DNA from: an uncultured Christensenella sp. | GTDB taxonomy: Bacteria; Bacillota; Clostridia; Christensenellales; Pumilibacteraceae | Direction: 5' to 3' | Assembly: GCA_910577945.1 (NCBI GenBank) | Contig: CAJTNI010000006.1 | Span: 1 to 64,000, forward strand | DNA: 64,000 nucleotides | In this document: positions 1 through 8,996 of the stretch, one piece after another | Layout of the letters: every line of letters begins with the position of its first letter | Position numbering within the stretch: position 1 is the first letter of the stretch | Translations under genes and position numbers: made by a program | The notes under the pieces: model-generated | What the model was told of the DNA's origin: nothing | What the model saw: the letters and a program-made list of their open reading frames with translations, nothing else | Databases searched by the model: none

Positions 1-69
1 GGTATTGTCGACGTAATTCTTTCCGCCGTCGTCGTTACCTTTTCCGGAACGAATACTTCTTTTAGCCAT
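1..69 (-). CDS. N-terminal fragment of a gene cut by the window edge; possible second oligopeptide permease
   Basis: Twenty-three codons run from an ATG at 69 to the window edge without a stop, starting MAKRSIRSGKGNDDGG. A GGAG sits 7 bases upstream of the ATG. The fragment is basic and Gly/Asp-rich, as cytoplasmic N-tails of permeases often are. It follows oppA and oppB on the same strand, where Opp/Dpp operons normally carry oppC, so an OppC-type permease is the best guess. No membrane segment lies inside the window, so this rests on position only. Confidence 0.5.
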   Translation of the reverse strand, partial: MAKRSIRSGKGNDDGGKNYVDNT

Positions 70-466
70 AGTTTTCTCCGAATATTTAGTAATGGTTGAA
101 AATCGAATATTGTCGGATTCCTCGCGCCGTCAAAGCGCGTGGGTCATATCTGTAAATCGCTTTATCACGCAGCCGCCGACGCTTTGATTTGCCCATATCA
201 AGTGATTTGAGTGCGTAGGCCCGCGCCGCGCAACGCCAAAGGCAAAATGCTTGCATAATGTTGTTGACTAACAATTTTACTACGCACGCGACGGACAGCT
301 GGCGACGAGGACCATATCGCTTTTTTGCCATAGAGTCATATAAGTGCGTAGACGCGGCGCGCAGCGTCATGGACGGTATACTTACACATTGTTGTCACTT
401 TACATTAAACTACGCGCGCGACGGGCAACAGGCGGCGCGAACGCTTTGATTTGCCCATATCGAGTG
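70..466. repeat. Repeat-bearing spacer between the oppB palindrome and the next gene
   Basis: No convincing gene lies in this stretch. It holds a segment at 179-226 that recurs with few changes at 441-487, where it runs into the left arm of the 467-595 palindrome. The 190-250 part therefore looks like a truncated copy of the same palindrome family. Fragments resembling the 60-base unit of 17193-17412 also appear around 230-290. Confidence 0.55.
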
Positions 467-595
467 TTTTGAGCGCGGAGGCCCGCGTCAGGCTAGGCAA
501 ACGAGTGGCGCGGCAAGGGAGTGTACACAGACGTACATGACCGCGCCGCGCTCACTCGTTTAACGACGCATCACGCGAGGCATACGCGCTCAAAA
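467..595. repeat. Long imperfect palindrome directly after the oppB stop (copy 1 of a four-copy family)
   Basis: The outer arms TTTTGAGCGCG and CGCGCTCAAAA are exact inverted repeats. Inner paired blocks are AAACGAGTG with CACTCGTTT, GGCGCGG with CCGCGCC, and TGTAC with GTACA at the tip. The element ends 2 bases from the oppB stop codon (597-599), so it would be the first thing transcribed after oppB. Related copies lie at 35927-36054, 37952-38140 and 40507-40631. Confidence 0.75.
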
Positions 596-596
596 G

Positions 597-1604
597 CTAT
601 TTTGCGCCCATTCTTATCCTCGGGTCAATAAACCCATAGCTTATATCGACTATTATTCCCGCCAACAGCCCGACCAAAGTATAGAACCCGGACAGCATCA
701 TAAAGAAATCGTAGTCGAGATAGGTAATCGAATCGAGGTACAGCCGTCCGACGCCGGGGATAGAGAACATGCTCTCTATGACGAGCGAGCCCGAAAGCAC
801 CGCAACGAACTCCGACAGTATGGACGGGAAAATAACGACCATGGAATTGCGCAGCGCGTGACGGAACGTCGCCTGCCCGCGCGTAAGCCCCTTTGTGCGC
901 GCAAGCAGCATGTAGTCGCCCGTAAGCACCTCGGCGAGCTCGGCGCGCGTGTAGCGCGCGTACCCCGCAATCGACCCCAAGCACAGCGCGAACACCGCGG
1001 GCAGCATCGACCTGAACATAGCCCAGGTGAAGTAATTCGTGCCCGACAGCATAGTGAGCGGAAACCACCCGAGCTTGGAGCAAAATACGTACTGAATAAC
1101 CAGCCCCAAAACAATGGACGGCAACGAAATCAACAATATTATAACTATATTTATAATCTGGTCTTGCCACTTGTTCTTTTTGAGCGCGGCAAGTATTCCC
1201 AAGCCCAAGCCGATAGGCACGCCTATCAGCGTCGAATACACGTTTATCAAAATGGTAGGCGGCAGCTTTTCGATAAACACGTCCCATACGGGCTGCATTT
1301 TGTACTCCGCCATGGTAAAGCCCATTCCGAAATCGCCGTGAAATATATTCTTGATATACCGCCACAGCTGCGTCAAAATAGGCACGCGGTCGTAGCCGAC
1401 TATCAAGCCGTTGTCGTTGTAAACGAAATTGGTAATGTACCCGCGCGCTTCGAGCCTGAAAAACAGCAAATTGGGGTCCATACCCTGCTCGTACGAAACG
1501 GTTATAGGCAAAAGCTTAATCAGGACAAAGCAAATGAGCATTATTATGCAAAACGTCATCAGCATAAGCCCCAACCGCTTTAATACGTATTTAAACATGT
1601 ACAT
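597..1604 (-). CDS. oppB: Oligopeptide/dipeptide ABC transporter permease, OppB/DppB type
   Basis: This 335-residue inner-membrane permease would form one half of the channel of a peptide importer fed by the OppA-like lipoprotein upstream. It has an N-terminal membrane helix at about residues 11-33 and a BPD_transp_1 domain from about 110 to the end with several hydrophobic helices. The EAA-type coupling loop is visible around LLARTKGLTRGQATF, where the ATPase docks. The C-terminus IDPRIRMG is typical of the family. Length is slightly above the usual 305-330. The start ATG has GGAG 9 bases upstream. The gene is 419 bases downstream of oppA, an unusually long gap filled with repeats. Confidence 0.93.
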   Translation of the reverse strand: MYMFKYVLKRLGLMLMTFCIIMLICFVLIKLLPITVSYEQGMDPNLLFFRLEARGYITNFVYNDNGLIVGYDRVPILTQLWRYIKNIFHGDFGMGFTMAEYKMQPVWDVFIEKLPPTILINVYSTLIGVPIGLGLGILAALKKNKWQDQIINIVIILLISLPSIVLGLVIQYVFCSKLGWFPLTMLSGTNYFTWAMFRSMLPAVFALCLGSIAGYARYTRAELAEVLTGDYMLLARTKGLTRGQATFRHALRNSMVVIFPSILSEFVAVLSGSLVIESMFSIPGVGRLYLDSITYLDYDFFMMLSGFYTLVGLLAGIIVDISYGFIDPRIRMGAK

Positions 1605-2023
1605 AGGCGTTTTCTCCTACGGTCGTTTCCATAATTGTAACATTTACGCGCGGCGTCTGTCAAGCGCGCGATTTTATCGAATAAACATAAAGGATTTGTC
1701 CGCTTCGCAAGCCGTAGGCTTGGCGTATGCGTGTTTTCCTTATATGCGGTTGTGCATTTCACCCGAATTCAGCCGATTGCAAAAGATTTCTCCGCCGCGC
1801 TCGCGTCGCTCGCTCGCGCAACACCAAAGGCAATATTCATACTCACCGTTGTTGCCGTACATAATTCTACGCGCCGCGCTCGAAATGACGGCTAGACGGC
1901 TAAACCGCTGCGCACAATCGCACGCCGCCGTAAATACAGCAAATGCGGACGGAAAAAATTCTTTCCGTCCGCTTCCGCCGTTAGATAGTTAAGCGTGATA
2001 TTTTCGGGCTTAACTTAATTCAA
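1605..2023. repeat. oppA-oppB spacer with dispersed repeats and a 3' hairpin
   Basis: No gene is seen here. Bases 1823-1878 are a reverse-complement relative of the 60-base unit tandemly repeated at 17193-17412. Around 1690-1800 and 1885-1900 are fragments of the GTCATTTCGAGC-type repeat found at 8997-9162 and 12197-12290. Close to oppA a perfect 11-bp stem (1945-1955 with 1962-1972, arms GCGGACGGAAA and TTTCCGTCCGC) lies about 50 bases past the oppA stop. It lacks a good T-run, so it may stabilise the oppA message or partly terminate transcription, giving more OppA than OppB. Confidence 0.55.
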
Positions 2024-4618
2024 TCAGTCGAGCGTCTTTTTGTATTCCGCGGACAAATCTCTGTTGTTCTGGTTGACGACAAACTCGTACCATTCGAGGT
2101 TGGTGTAGTTGGGACGAATGTACTGCATGCCGCCGTAGCTCATAAACGTGTTGTACTTGTCGCTCGCGTACGAGAACTTAGGACTGAGCAGCGTCGCCGA
2201 AAACTGCGTAATCGTCGGTATGGAGTAGTATTGACCGAGAATGTACTCTTCGAGCGCCGCGATAAGCTCCAACCGCTTTTCCTCGTCGAGCTTGCCCGAA
2301 CCCCAATTATAGGTCGCGCCGTCGTTGCCGTTGAGGCAGTTATACAAATCCAACACGGTAAGCGTCTTTTTGCTGCCCTCAACGTCTTCGCCTACCGTTA
2401 CGGGCATTGTAAACGTGATAACCTCAGTCGAAACGTCGAAATAGTTAGCGGTATACGCGCTGTCCGGCTCGATATACGCGCCGAGTATATATGCGGGATT
2501 GAACGCCGCGCTACCCCAAGCGCTCGTGCAAAGCTCGTAGTTGCCTGCCTTGAACGCATCCGACCACTTAGAGCCGAACGACGCGTCGAATACGACCTCG
2601 ACCTTGCCTTCGAGCGAAGTGCCGCTCGTCACGTCGTCGATTATCTCTTGAACGAGGTTGAACTCGCGTCTGCTGCTGTCGTCGTCCGCCGCCGTGCCAA
2701 ACTTAATCTGTATCTTCTTGCTCGCGTCGTAGCCGTACTTTTCGGCGTTGTCGGTGAGCTCCTTGTACGCCTTCTCGATATACGTTTTGGCAAGCGGCAC
2801 GTTCGAGCCCTTAATCGTGGCAATCGCCTCGTCGATTGACTTGTTCTGGATATTGGCGTTACCTGCGACAGACCACGTTCCGTCCGCGTTTTCGGTATAG
2901 CCGTACGCTCTCAAAAGCGCCTTTTTCGCTTGGTCGGTCTTTCTGTAAATGCCGTTGTTTACCACGTCGTAGTAGTAGCATTCGTTAAGATAACCGTAGC
3001 CCGCTTGATATGCGGTTGTGAGCTTCGCGGCGTAATCCTCGCGGTCGATAGCGAGCGACAGCGCTTTGCGGAAGTCGTGTATTGCGAGTATGCCGTTGTT
3101 CCTGCCGCTCTGTTTGAGCTTGTCGAGCCCGCCGTAAAGATGCCACGAGAATGTGTACGAGCCCGGCGTTACGTACGCGTACTTGGAATTCCTGTAATCG
3201 TCGGAGTGCGTGACGTCGATACCGATATCGTCTACGCAGCCGCCGAGGAACGCCATCCACTGAGTGCTGGTGGAATCGAGCTTTTCGCAGTAAATTTTGT
3301 CTACCTTGTATTGGTCTTTGTATTCGTCAAGCTTGTATCCGTACCAATACTCGTTTTTGGCGAGCGTGTACGATTTGCCCGATTGGAACTGAACGAGCTT
3401 GTACGGACCCCAGCTCGCCGTGGTTTCCAAGCTCGAATTGTACTTGGACGTCCAAAGCGAGGTTTCGGACGCGGGCTTTTGCCTGCTCGCCTCGTACTTT
3501 GCTCTGTGCACAAGCGGGAAGCCGCCCAATTCGTACGCCGCAAGATAGGACAGCGTGCCGTCGTCCTTTATATACTCGCTGGACGCGTTGTAGCATACGG
3601 TAAACTCGTACTTGCCGTTTTGGAAAAATCCGACGGTGTCGAAATCTTTTTCGTCGTACACGTAATCAACCGTCGTCATGTAAATCAAATAATCGTAGTT
3701 CGCAGGCACAACGTCCGATTTCCACGCGCTGAACAACACGGCGAGCGCTTCCTTCATTGCGCCGTCTGCCGCAAGACAGTCGGCGATAGGCTTGCCGTCC
3801 CACTCCTTCACGAACGCCTCTACCTTTTCTACGGTATCGAAGTATTCGCTTTCTTCATCGCCGAGACATTCGTACGCGGACAACGAGACTCCTGTGGCTT
3901 CCTTGTAGTACTGTTGGAAAACGCTCAGCTTGAACTTCATCGTAGCTTTGTCGGCCTCGTAGCTGCCTTTGCCGTACTTATAAGTCGCATCCGTGCCCGA
4001 CCGACCTTGATATACGTAGTTCTTAGCGCCCAAAATACTTACCGCACCGTAATAGCTGGACGCGCGGTAGTTTTGATAATCGGGGTCGAGCTGCTGTTTC
4101 ATGGACCACACGAAATCGCTAGCGTCGATTGCCGTGCCGTCGTCCCATTTAAGGTCTTCGCGCAGCGTCACCTTCCAGGCATATCCGCCTTCCGCAATCA
4201 TCTTGGCGTCGTATCCCCATTTCGCGTCTACCTCTGCGGTAACGTCCTCGATTTTGGTTACGGCGGAATACTTAACGACGAAATCGTCGTCTACAATCGC
4301 GTCGTAATTGACCTTGCCGTCCTTGAACTTGCCGCCCTTCGCTTCGTCGAATTTGTAATCGTATTCGATAAACGGGCTCGCAAGATAATTCATGATTTGC
4401 GTGTCGTTTTGGTCCTCGTACGTGAGCTCGTTCCAATTGGAGGGCATAACGGTGGTATACGTGTTGTACGTTACCTTGTTTTCGTCCTCCGCGCTCGGTC
4501 TTGTAAGCTCTATACTGTTTACGGGGTCGCCGCCGCAAGCGACAAGCCCGCCGACGGTCCCGCCGAGCATCATGACGGCGCTTGCCATCGCGATTAATTT
4601 TTTGAGTCCTTTCTTCAT
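2024..4618 (-). CDS. oppA: Oligopeptide-binding lipoprotein of an ABC importer (family 5 solute-binding protein)
   Basis: The product captures peptides outside the cell for the OppB-containing permease. It has a lipoprotein signal peptide with lipobox LVAC and lipidated Cys28, then a family 5 extracellular solute-binding fold; the stretch WDDGTAIDASDFVWS near residue 170 matches the characteristic early block of SBP_bac_5. At 864 residues it is much longer than the usual 520-600; the extra length is spread through the protein and is rich in Tyr, Lys and Asp. GGAGG lies 6 bases before the ATG. A consensus promoter is at 4741-4769 and a leader hairpin at 4683-4728. The substrate class is inferred from the family. 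Confidence 0.9.
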   Translation of the reverse strand: MKKGLKKLIAMASAVMMLGGTVGGLVACGGDPVNSIELTRPSAEDENKVTYNTYTTVMPSNWNELTYEDQNDTQIMNYLASPFIEYDYKFDEAKGGKFKDGKVNYDAIVDDDFVVKYSAVTKIEDVTAEVDAKWGYDAKMIAEGGYAWKVTLREDLKWDDGTAIDASDFVWSMKQQLDPDYQNYRASSYYGAVSILGAKNYVYQGRSGTDATYKYGKGSYEADKATMKFKLSVFQQYYKEATGVSLSAYECLGDEESEYFDTVEKVEAFVKEWDGKPIADCLAADGAMKEALAVLFSAWKSDVVPANYDYLIYMTTVDYVYDEKDFDTVGFFQNGKYEFTVCYNASSEYIKDDGTLSYLAAYELGGFPLVHRAKYEASRQKPASETSLWTSKYNSSLETTASWGPYKLVQFQSGKSYTLAKNEYWYGYKLDEYKDQYKVDKIYCEKLDSTSTQWMAFLGGCVDDIGIDVTHSDDYRNSKYAYVTPGSYTFSWHLYGGLDKLKQSGRNNGILAIHDFRKALSLAIDREDYAAKLTTAYQAGYGYLNECYYYDVVNNGIYRKTDQAKKALLRAYGYTENADGTWSVAGNANIQNKSIDEAIATIKGSNVPLAKTYIEKAYKELTDNAEKYGYDASKKIQIKFGTAADDDSSRREFNLVQEIIDDVTSGTSLEGKVEVVFDASFGSKWSDAFKAGNYELCTSAWGSAAFNPAYILGAYIEPDSAYTANYFDVSTEVITFTMPVTVGEDVEGSKKTLTVLDLYNCLNGNDGATYNWGSGKLDEEKRLELIAALEEYILGQYYSIPTITQFSATLLSPKFSYASDKYNTFMSYGGMQYIRPNYTNLEWYEFVVNQNNRDLSAEYKKTLD

Positions 4619-4682
4619 TAAGCACCTCCGAAATGGTTAATAACGATTTAAATAAGGTTTTGCAAAAGATTATATAAGAATG

Positions 4683-4728
4683 CAAAAATCGGCGTTGACA
4701 GACTTCCTCGTCCTATCTAACACCGATA
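4683..4728 (-). promoter_or_regulatory. Terminator-like hairpin in the oppA leader (candidate attenuator)
   Basis: On the minus strand ATCGGTGTT (4727-4719) pairs with AACGCCGAT (4696-4688), the stem continues inward through GATAGG and TCTGTC, and a run of five T follows (4687-4683). It starts only a few bases after the predicted oppA start site, so most transcripts would meet a terminator before the gene. This could be premature-termination control or a separate short RNA. No known riboswitch class is recognised in it. Confidence 0.55.
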
Positions 4729-4740
4729 ACCTTGTGTGGT

Positions 4741-4769
4741 ATTATATACTATCGTATTGCGTTTGTCAA
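4741..4769 (-). promoter_or_regulatory. Sigma-A promoter of oppA
   Basis: On the minus strand TTGACA (4769-4764) and TATAAT (4746-4741) are separated by exactly 17 bases. This is a full consensus match, placing the start near 4734 and leaving a leader of about 115 bases before the oppA ATG. Confidence 0.85.
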
Positions 4770-4946
4770 TCAAAAAGTCGCGATTTTTCTCTTTAATTTT
4801 AATTTTTATCGCCCGCCCATGAGCCGCATAACCGCCGCCAACGCCGAGCCTTACCTATTTATATATTAAAAAACGGCGAAAACGCGGCTCGCCACATTTA
4901 ACTACAAAAATATAATTTTTGCGATAAAAGCTGTATGCGGTTTTTG

Positions 4947-4975
4947 TTGATTGCCGTCGTTTTTTCGGCTAAACT
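4947..4975 (+). promoter_or_regulatory. Sigma-A promoter of the Spo0A-C-like gene
   Basis: TTGATT (4947-4952) and TAAACT (4970-4975) are 17 bases apart. The start would fall near 4982, about 30 bases before the chosen ATG. This rules out the in-frame ATG at 4951, which lies inside the promoter. Confidence 0.65.
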
Positions 4976-5010
4976 TTTTATATTCATTCTCTTTTCGAGG
5001 TTTTTTGATT

Positions 5011-5370
5011 ATGACCAATCCCATTCCCTCGCACGACCTCGTCGCGCTCCGCCGCGACGCCGTTTCCCTCGTCGTCAAGTGCGGCGTGCGCGCCGACCTT
5101 CGCGGCTTCGACTGTCTCGTTGACGCTATCGTCTTTTCCGTGCTCAACCCGCGCGTCGGCTTTTGCAATATCTACAAACGCATAGGCGACGATATCGGCG
5201 TCAAGCAAAAGACCGTCATGCGCGAAATTTCCTACGCCATTGCGCAAGCCTTCGATATTCGCTCCGCGCTCTCCGCTATCGTCGGCGTCAAAATACCGCA
5301 AAACGACGTCCACAGCTCGCTCGTTATCGCCTACCTAGCCAACGAGCTGCGCACCAAGCGGCTCGCATAA
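5011..5370 (+). CDS. Stand-alone Spo0A C-terminal-like DNA-binding protein
   Basis: The 119-residue product resembles the effector domain of the sporulation master regulator Spo0A without a receiver domain. From about residue 28 the pattern GFDCLVDAIVFSVLNP followed by NIYKRIGDDIGVKQKTVMREI matches the Spo0A_C fold: helices, a turn, and a recognition helix that in Spo0A reads 0A boxes. No phosphoacceptor Asp or receiver domain is present, so activity would depend on abundance or on a partner. The ATG at 5011 is chosen because CGAGG lies 8 bases before it and the promoter excludes the earlier ATG at 4951. It converges on the DJ-1 gene with 7 bases between them. Family assignment is by pattern only. 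Confidence 0.72.
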   Translation: MTNPIPSHDLVALRRDAVSLVVKCGVRADLRGFDCLVDAIVFSVLNPRVGFCNIYKRIGDDIGVKQKTVMREISYAIAQAFDIRSALSAIVGVKIPQNDVHSSLVIAYLANELRTKRLA

Positions 5371-5377
5371 TCGGCAA

Positions 5378-5923
5378 TCAGCAAAATATGCTTTTTTGCA
5401 CGATTTCGGCTTGCTCCTCGCCCGCGAGCAGGCGTACCAGCTCGATGCCGAGCTCGACGGAGCAGCCCATTGCCTTAGCCGTGGTTATTTGCCCGTCCGT
5501 CACCACGCGCTCGGCGCATACCGCCGCGCCGCTCATATACGGCTCGAAGCCCGGGTAGCACGTAGCGCGCTTGCCGTTCAAAAATCCGTGCGCGCCCAGC
5601 ACGAGCGCGGGCGCCGCGCAAATCGCCGCGACGCGTCCGCCGCGCGCCAAGGTCGCCGCTATCATATCTATTAACGGCGCGCAATTCGCCAGCCGCTCCG
5701 CGCCCGCCTTGCCGCCCGAGATAAATATCAAATCGGGCGCGGTCTTTACGTCCGCCGTCCTTGCGTCGGCGGTTATTTTTATGCCGTGCGAGCCCGTGAC
5801 CGTTTCGCCGTCCGCCGACACAATCGGCGTATCGAACCCCGCGCGCCGCAATACGTCCACGACGGCGAGGCACTCCACCTCTTCCGTGCCGTCGGCGATT
5901 ACCGCAATCGCAGTCTTTTTCAT
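5378..5923 (-). CDS. DJ-1/PfpI superfamily protein (ThiJ/YajL-like)
   Basis: This 181-residue protein has the DJ-1 flavodoxin-like fold: the N-terminal strand KKTAIAVIADGTEEVE carries the conserved Glu (residue 14 or 15), and AAICAAPALVLG places the reactive Cys102 at the nucleophile elbow. The later block KRATCYPGFEPYM is typical of the YajL/DJ-1 branch. Members are implicated in protection or repair of damaged proteins and metabolites, but the activity here cannot be told from sequence. Length matches the family. AGAGGTGA lies just upstream of the ATG. It is monocistronic and convergent with the Spo0A-C-like gene. Confidence 0.9.
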   Translation of the reverse strand: MKKTAIAVIADGTEEVECLAVVDVLRRAGFDTPIVSADGETVTGSHGIKITADARTADVKTAPDLIFISGGKAGAERLANCAPLIDMIAATLARGGRVAAICAAPALVLGAHGFLNGKRATCYPGFEPYMSGAAVCAERVVTDGQITTAKAMGCSVELGIELVRLLAGEEQAEIVQKSIFC

Positions 5924-6016
5924 ATATCACCTCTTTTATATAAGCACGGCGAGCTCAATCCGCGCGCCGTGCTTATATTCCGTTTATTTGTTTTCGCGCT
6001 CACGCCGCGCGACGCG

Positions 6017-7348
6017 TTACTGCTTGACGCCCGACACCGACAGGCTGCCGATAGCGACCGACGGCGTAGTCGTGCCGTAATACGTGAACTTGCTGTCGTT
6101 GCCCACGGCGATGATATCGGCGAAATCGGTTATTATATTGCCCGCGACCGTAATTAGCGACACGGGCTTTGCGAGCTTGCCGTTTTCTATAACGTACCCC
6201 GCGGCTTGCAGCGAGTAGTCGCCCGACCGCTCGTTAAGCCCCGTGCCCACGCCGCCGAGGTCGGTTACGTAAATGCCGTCGCCCACCTTTTCAAACAACT
6301 CGGCTTGCGACAGCTCGCCCGCCTTTACGGTAAGGCACGACACGGCGGGACGCACATTCGCGCCCTGCAATCTGCCGTTGCCCGTCGACTTTACGCCCGC
6401 GCGCTTGGCGGTGTCGAGGTCGTAAACGTATCCCGTGGGCACGCCCTTGTCGATGAGCACGCTGTTTTTGCACGGCACGCCCTCGTCGTCGAACGGCGCG
6501 CACAGCGGCCCGTCGCCTATCGGCTTTTGCTCGACGGTGAACAGCGGAGAGAACACGCGCTCGCCCATTTTGCCCTCCAACAACGACATGTGCTGCTCGG
6601 CTGTAAACGCCGAAAACCCGTCGCCGAGCGCGGTCATGAGCGCGGCGACGCAGTCGGGCGAATACACGACCTTGTACTTGCCGCTGTCCACCGAGCTGCC
6701 GCCGAACTGCCCGACCGTGTATTCCACCAGCGCGCTTACGAACTTATCCACGTCGAATGCGTCGAGGTCGGACACGAACTCGTACCACATGCCGCTTTGC
6801 ACCTCCGCGCCGTCGCTCGCCTTGGATTGGGCGAAAACAGTCAACATGTTCATTTCGCGCTTTACGTTCAAGCCGTTGTTATTGACGTGTACGACCGCAC
6901 CGTATTCGTACTCGACCTGCGCGATTACAAGCTCCATGCGCTTGTCCTTTTTGCGCGCCTTTTCGGTGATTTCCTTAGCCAGCGCGATATACCGCTCCGC
7001 GGGCACAGCCGCTAGCTCGGGATGATAATTGTTCACCTTTTCGTACTTGTACGCGCTGCCGTCGATAAAGAAATCGGGGTCGAGCGGATTGCCGTACTTA
7101 GCCGATTCTTTGAGCGCGGCGAGCGCCTCGGGAATGATTTCGTCGTCCACGCGGTCGGACGTGAACACGCCGCACTTGCCGTCCGCAAGCCCGCGTATTT
7201 TTATCCCGCCGTCGTCCGCAACGGTGAAATTCTCCTGCTCGTCGTTGAACGTCGTCACGGACAGCTTGCTGCCCGACGTAATGCGCGCCTCGAACTGCGC
7301 GACGCCCTCCGCCTTTGCGGCGGCAAATAGCTTTTTAACGTCTATCAT
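6017..7348 (-). CDS. TldE/PmbA-like subunit of a TldD/E-type metalloprotease
   Basis: This 443-residue protein is the non-catalytic-type partner in the TldD/TldE (PmbA) heteromeric protease, which in E. coli trims microcin B17 precursor and the CcdA antitoxin. It has the PmbA/TldA fold from KLFAAAKAEGVAQFEARI to the C-terminal IGNDSKFTYYGTTTPSVAIGS-like end and no HExxxH zinc motif, which is why it is called TldE. The ATG at 7348 is preceded by GGAGA and overlaps the tldD stop by 4 bases (ATGA), showing translational coupling. Substrates in this organism are unknown; no peptide-toxin genes are nearby. Confidence 0.88.
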   Translation of the reverse strand: MIDVKKLFAAAKAEGVAQFEARITSGSKLSVTTFNDEQENFTVADDGGIKIRGLADGKCGVFTSDRVDDEIIPEALAALKESAKYGNPLDPDFFIDGSAYKYEKVNNYHPELAAVPAERYIALAKEITEKARKKDKRMELVIAQVEYEYGAVVHVNNNGLNVKREMNMLTVFAQSKASDGAEVQSGMWYEFVSDLDAFDVDKFVSALVEYTVGQFGGSSVDSGKYKVVYSPDCVAALMTALGDGFSAFTAEQHMSLLEGKMGERVFSPLFTVEQKPIGDGPLCAPFDDEGVPCKNSVLIDKGVPTGYVYDLDTAKRAGVKSTGNGRLQGANVRPAVSCLTVKAGELSQAELFEKVGDGIYVTDLGGVGTGLNERSGDYSLQAAGYVIENGKLAKPVSLITVAGNIITDFADIIAVGNDSKFTYYGTTTPSVAIGSLSVSGVKQ

Positions 7349-8742
7349 ACCGTTTCTCCTTTGCCGCCGACCGTCATTTCGGCGACTCTCAGCGTCGGCT
7401 GACCGACCGCCACAAACAACGAACCGCTCGCCGCGCCGCACATACACGCGGCGCATTCCGCGTCGTTGCCGACCATGTCGATTTTGGGCAGGATATCGTA
7501 TCCGAACCCGACGAGGCTCGCCGCCTTAACAAGCCCCGCGAGCTTGCCGTCCTTTACCAAATAGGTCTTGGATGACGTGAAATTGAATTTATCGGTGGTC
7601 GGGTCTACCGAGCCGCCGTTGAACCCTACGCAGTACAGCCCGTATTTCGTCGCTTTGATAATTTCCTCGGGCGTGCTTTTGCCGCTCGCTATGTACGTGT
7701 TGGTCATGCGCGTCGTGGGCAGATACTTGTACGACTCCCTGCGGCACGCGCCCGTGGGCGCGGCGTTCATGCGCCGCCCGTCGAACGTGTCCGTCATGTA
7801 CGATTTGAGCACGCCGTTTTCGATAAGAACGTTCCTTGTGGACGGCTCGCCCTCGTCGTCGAAGCACTCGCTGCCCCAGCCGTGCGGTATTGTGCCGTCG
7901 TCGATAGCCGTCACTATATCGGACGCCACCTTTTGCCCGATTTTTCCCGCGAACGGCGAGGTGTTGTGCGAAATCGCCGTGCCCTCCAACGGGTGACCGC
8001 ACGCCTCGTGGAAAAGCACGCCGCCGAACTTATTGCCGATAATGACGGGCATGTTCCCCGACGGGCACTCGGGCGCGTCCAAAAGCGCAACCGCGTCCTC
8101 CGCCGCCTCGCGCGCGCCCGCCTCGAAATCGGTCTCGTCGTAAAACTCCGCGCCCTTGCTCAGCCCGGGCGAAAAGCTGCCCACCTCGAACGCGCCGTCC
8201 TTGCCCGCGGTGGCAATCGCCATAACGCGCGTATGCACTCTGCGGTCGCGCACCACTCGGCACACGCCCGCCTTGACGGTGAAAATTTCCACTGTCTCGT
8301 CGGTCTCGCCGATTGCGCACCGCGCGTTTACCACGAGCGGCGACACCGCGTACATTGCGCTTTCACCGCGCTTTAAGTATTCTATCTTGCGCTCGGTGGA
8401 AACGCTCGCGTGCTCCTTTGCGGGCGCGTGAACGTCCGAGCTTTTTATCTCCGCGAACTCACCCGCCGACAGCGAGCGTTCGCCGTCGAACGACGCCGCC
8501 AGCTTGTCCGCGAGCGCGGTAAGCGCGCGCTCGGACAGGTCGGAGGTGTATCCGTAAACCTGACGCAGTCCGCGCATGAGCCTGAGCCCCGCGCCGTAAA
8601 CAACGCGCGTGCTCACGTTATCCACGCGCTTGTAGTTGATTTCTATCGCGTGCGATTTTTTGCTTTGGACGTACAGCTCCGCGAAGTCCGCGCCCGTGCG
8701 CAGCGCCGCGTCGAGCACCGCCCTTGCCGTTTGTTTTTGCAT
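7345..8742 (-). CDS. tldD: TldD-like zinc metalloprotease subunit
   Basis: This 465-residue protein carries the TldD signature GGVLFHEACGHPLEG near residue 255; the HEACGH motif supplies the zinc ligands of the active site. TldD and TldE form a complex that degrades unfolded or small peptides through a narrow entry. The ATG at 8742 is preferred over more upstream ones because GGAGG lies 5 bases before it. The gene is followed by tldE with a 4-base overlap, and a promoter at 8857-8885 would serve both. Confidence 0.93.
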   Translation of the reverse strand: MQKQTARAVLDAALRTGADFAELYVQSKKSHAIEINYKRVDNVSTRVVYGAGLRLMRGLRQVYGYTSDLSERALTALADKLAASFDGERSLSAGEFAEIKSSDVHAPAKEHASVSTERKIEYLKRGESAMYAVSPLVVNARCAIGETDETVEIFTVKAGVCRVVRDRRVHTRVMAIATAGKDGAFEVGSFSPGLSKGAEFYDETDFEAGAREAAEDAVALLDAPECPSGNMPVIIGNKFGGVLFHEACGHPLEGTAISHNTSPFAGKIGQKVASDIVTAIDDGTIPHGWGSECFDDEGEPSTRNVLIENGVLKSYMTDTFDGRRMNAAPTGACRRESYKYLPTTRMTNTYIASGKSTPEEIIKATKYGLYCVGFNGGSVDPTTDKFNFTSSKTYLVKDGKLAGLVKAASLVGFGYDILPKIDMVGNDAECAACMCGAASGSLFVAVGQPTLRVAEMTVGGKGETV

Positions 8743-8856
8743 AACCGCCTCCTTAACCTTCATGCAGCCGTTGACCGAAAAACGGAACGCGCGCAAAACA
8801 CCGCGCGCCGCTCCGTTGCGACCATCATATTATCTATCGTATATTCGGTTGATACG

Positions 8857-8885
8857 ATTATACCATACTTGCCGCCGAATGGCAA
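8857..8885 (-). promoter_or_regulatory. Sigma-A promoter of tldD-tldE
   Basis: On the minus strand TTGCCA (8885-8880) and TATAAT (8862-8857) are 17 bases apart, placing the start near 8850, about 108 bases upstream of the tldD ATG. Confidence 0.75.
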
Positions 8886-8996
8886 ACTCATTACAATTAA
8901 AATCGCATTAGAATTCAAGCCGACTGCTTGTACACCGTGTTTTTGCATAATCGGAGATTATGCGTTACACCCGAATAATAGCTATGCGATTGTATT

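Noticed and set aside
4951..5010. Earlier start for the Spo0A-C-like gene
   Set aside because: The ATG at 4951 lies between the -35 and -10 boxes of the promoter at 4947-4975.
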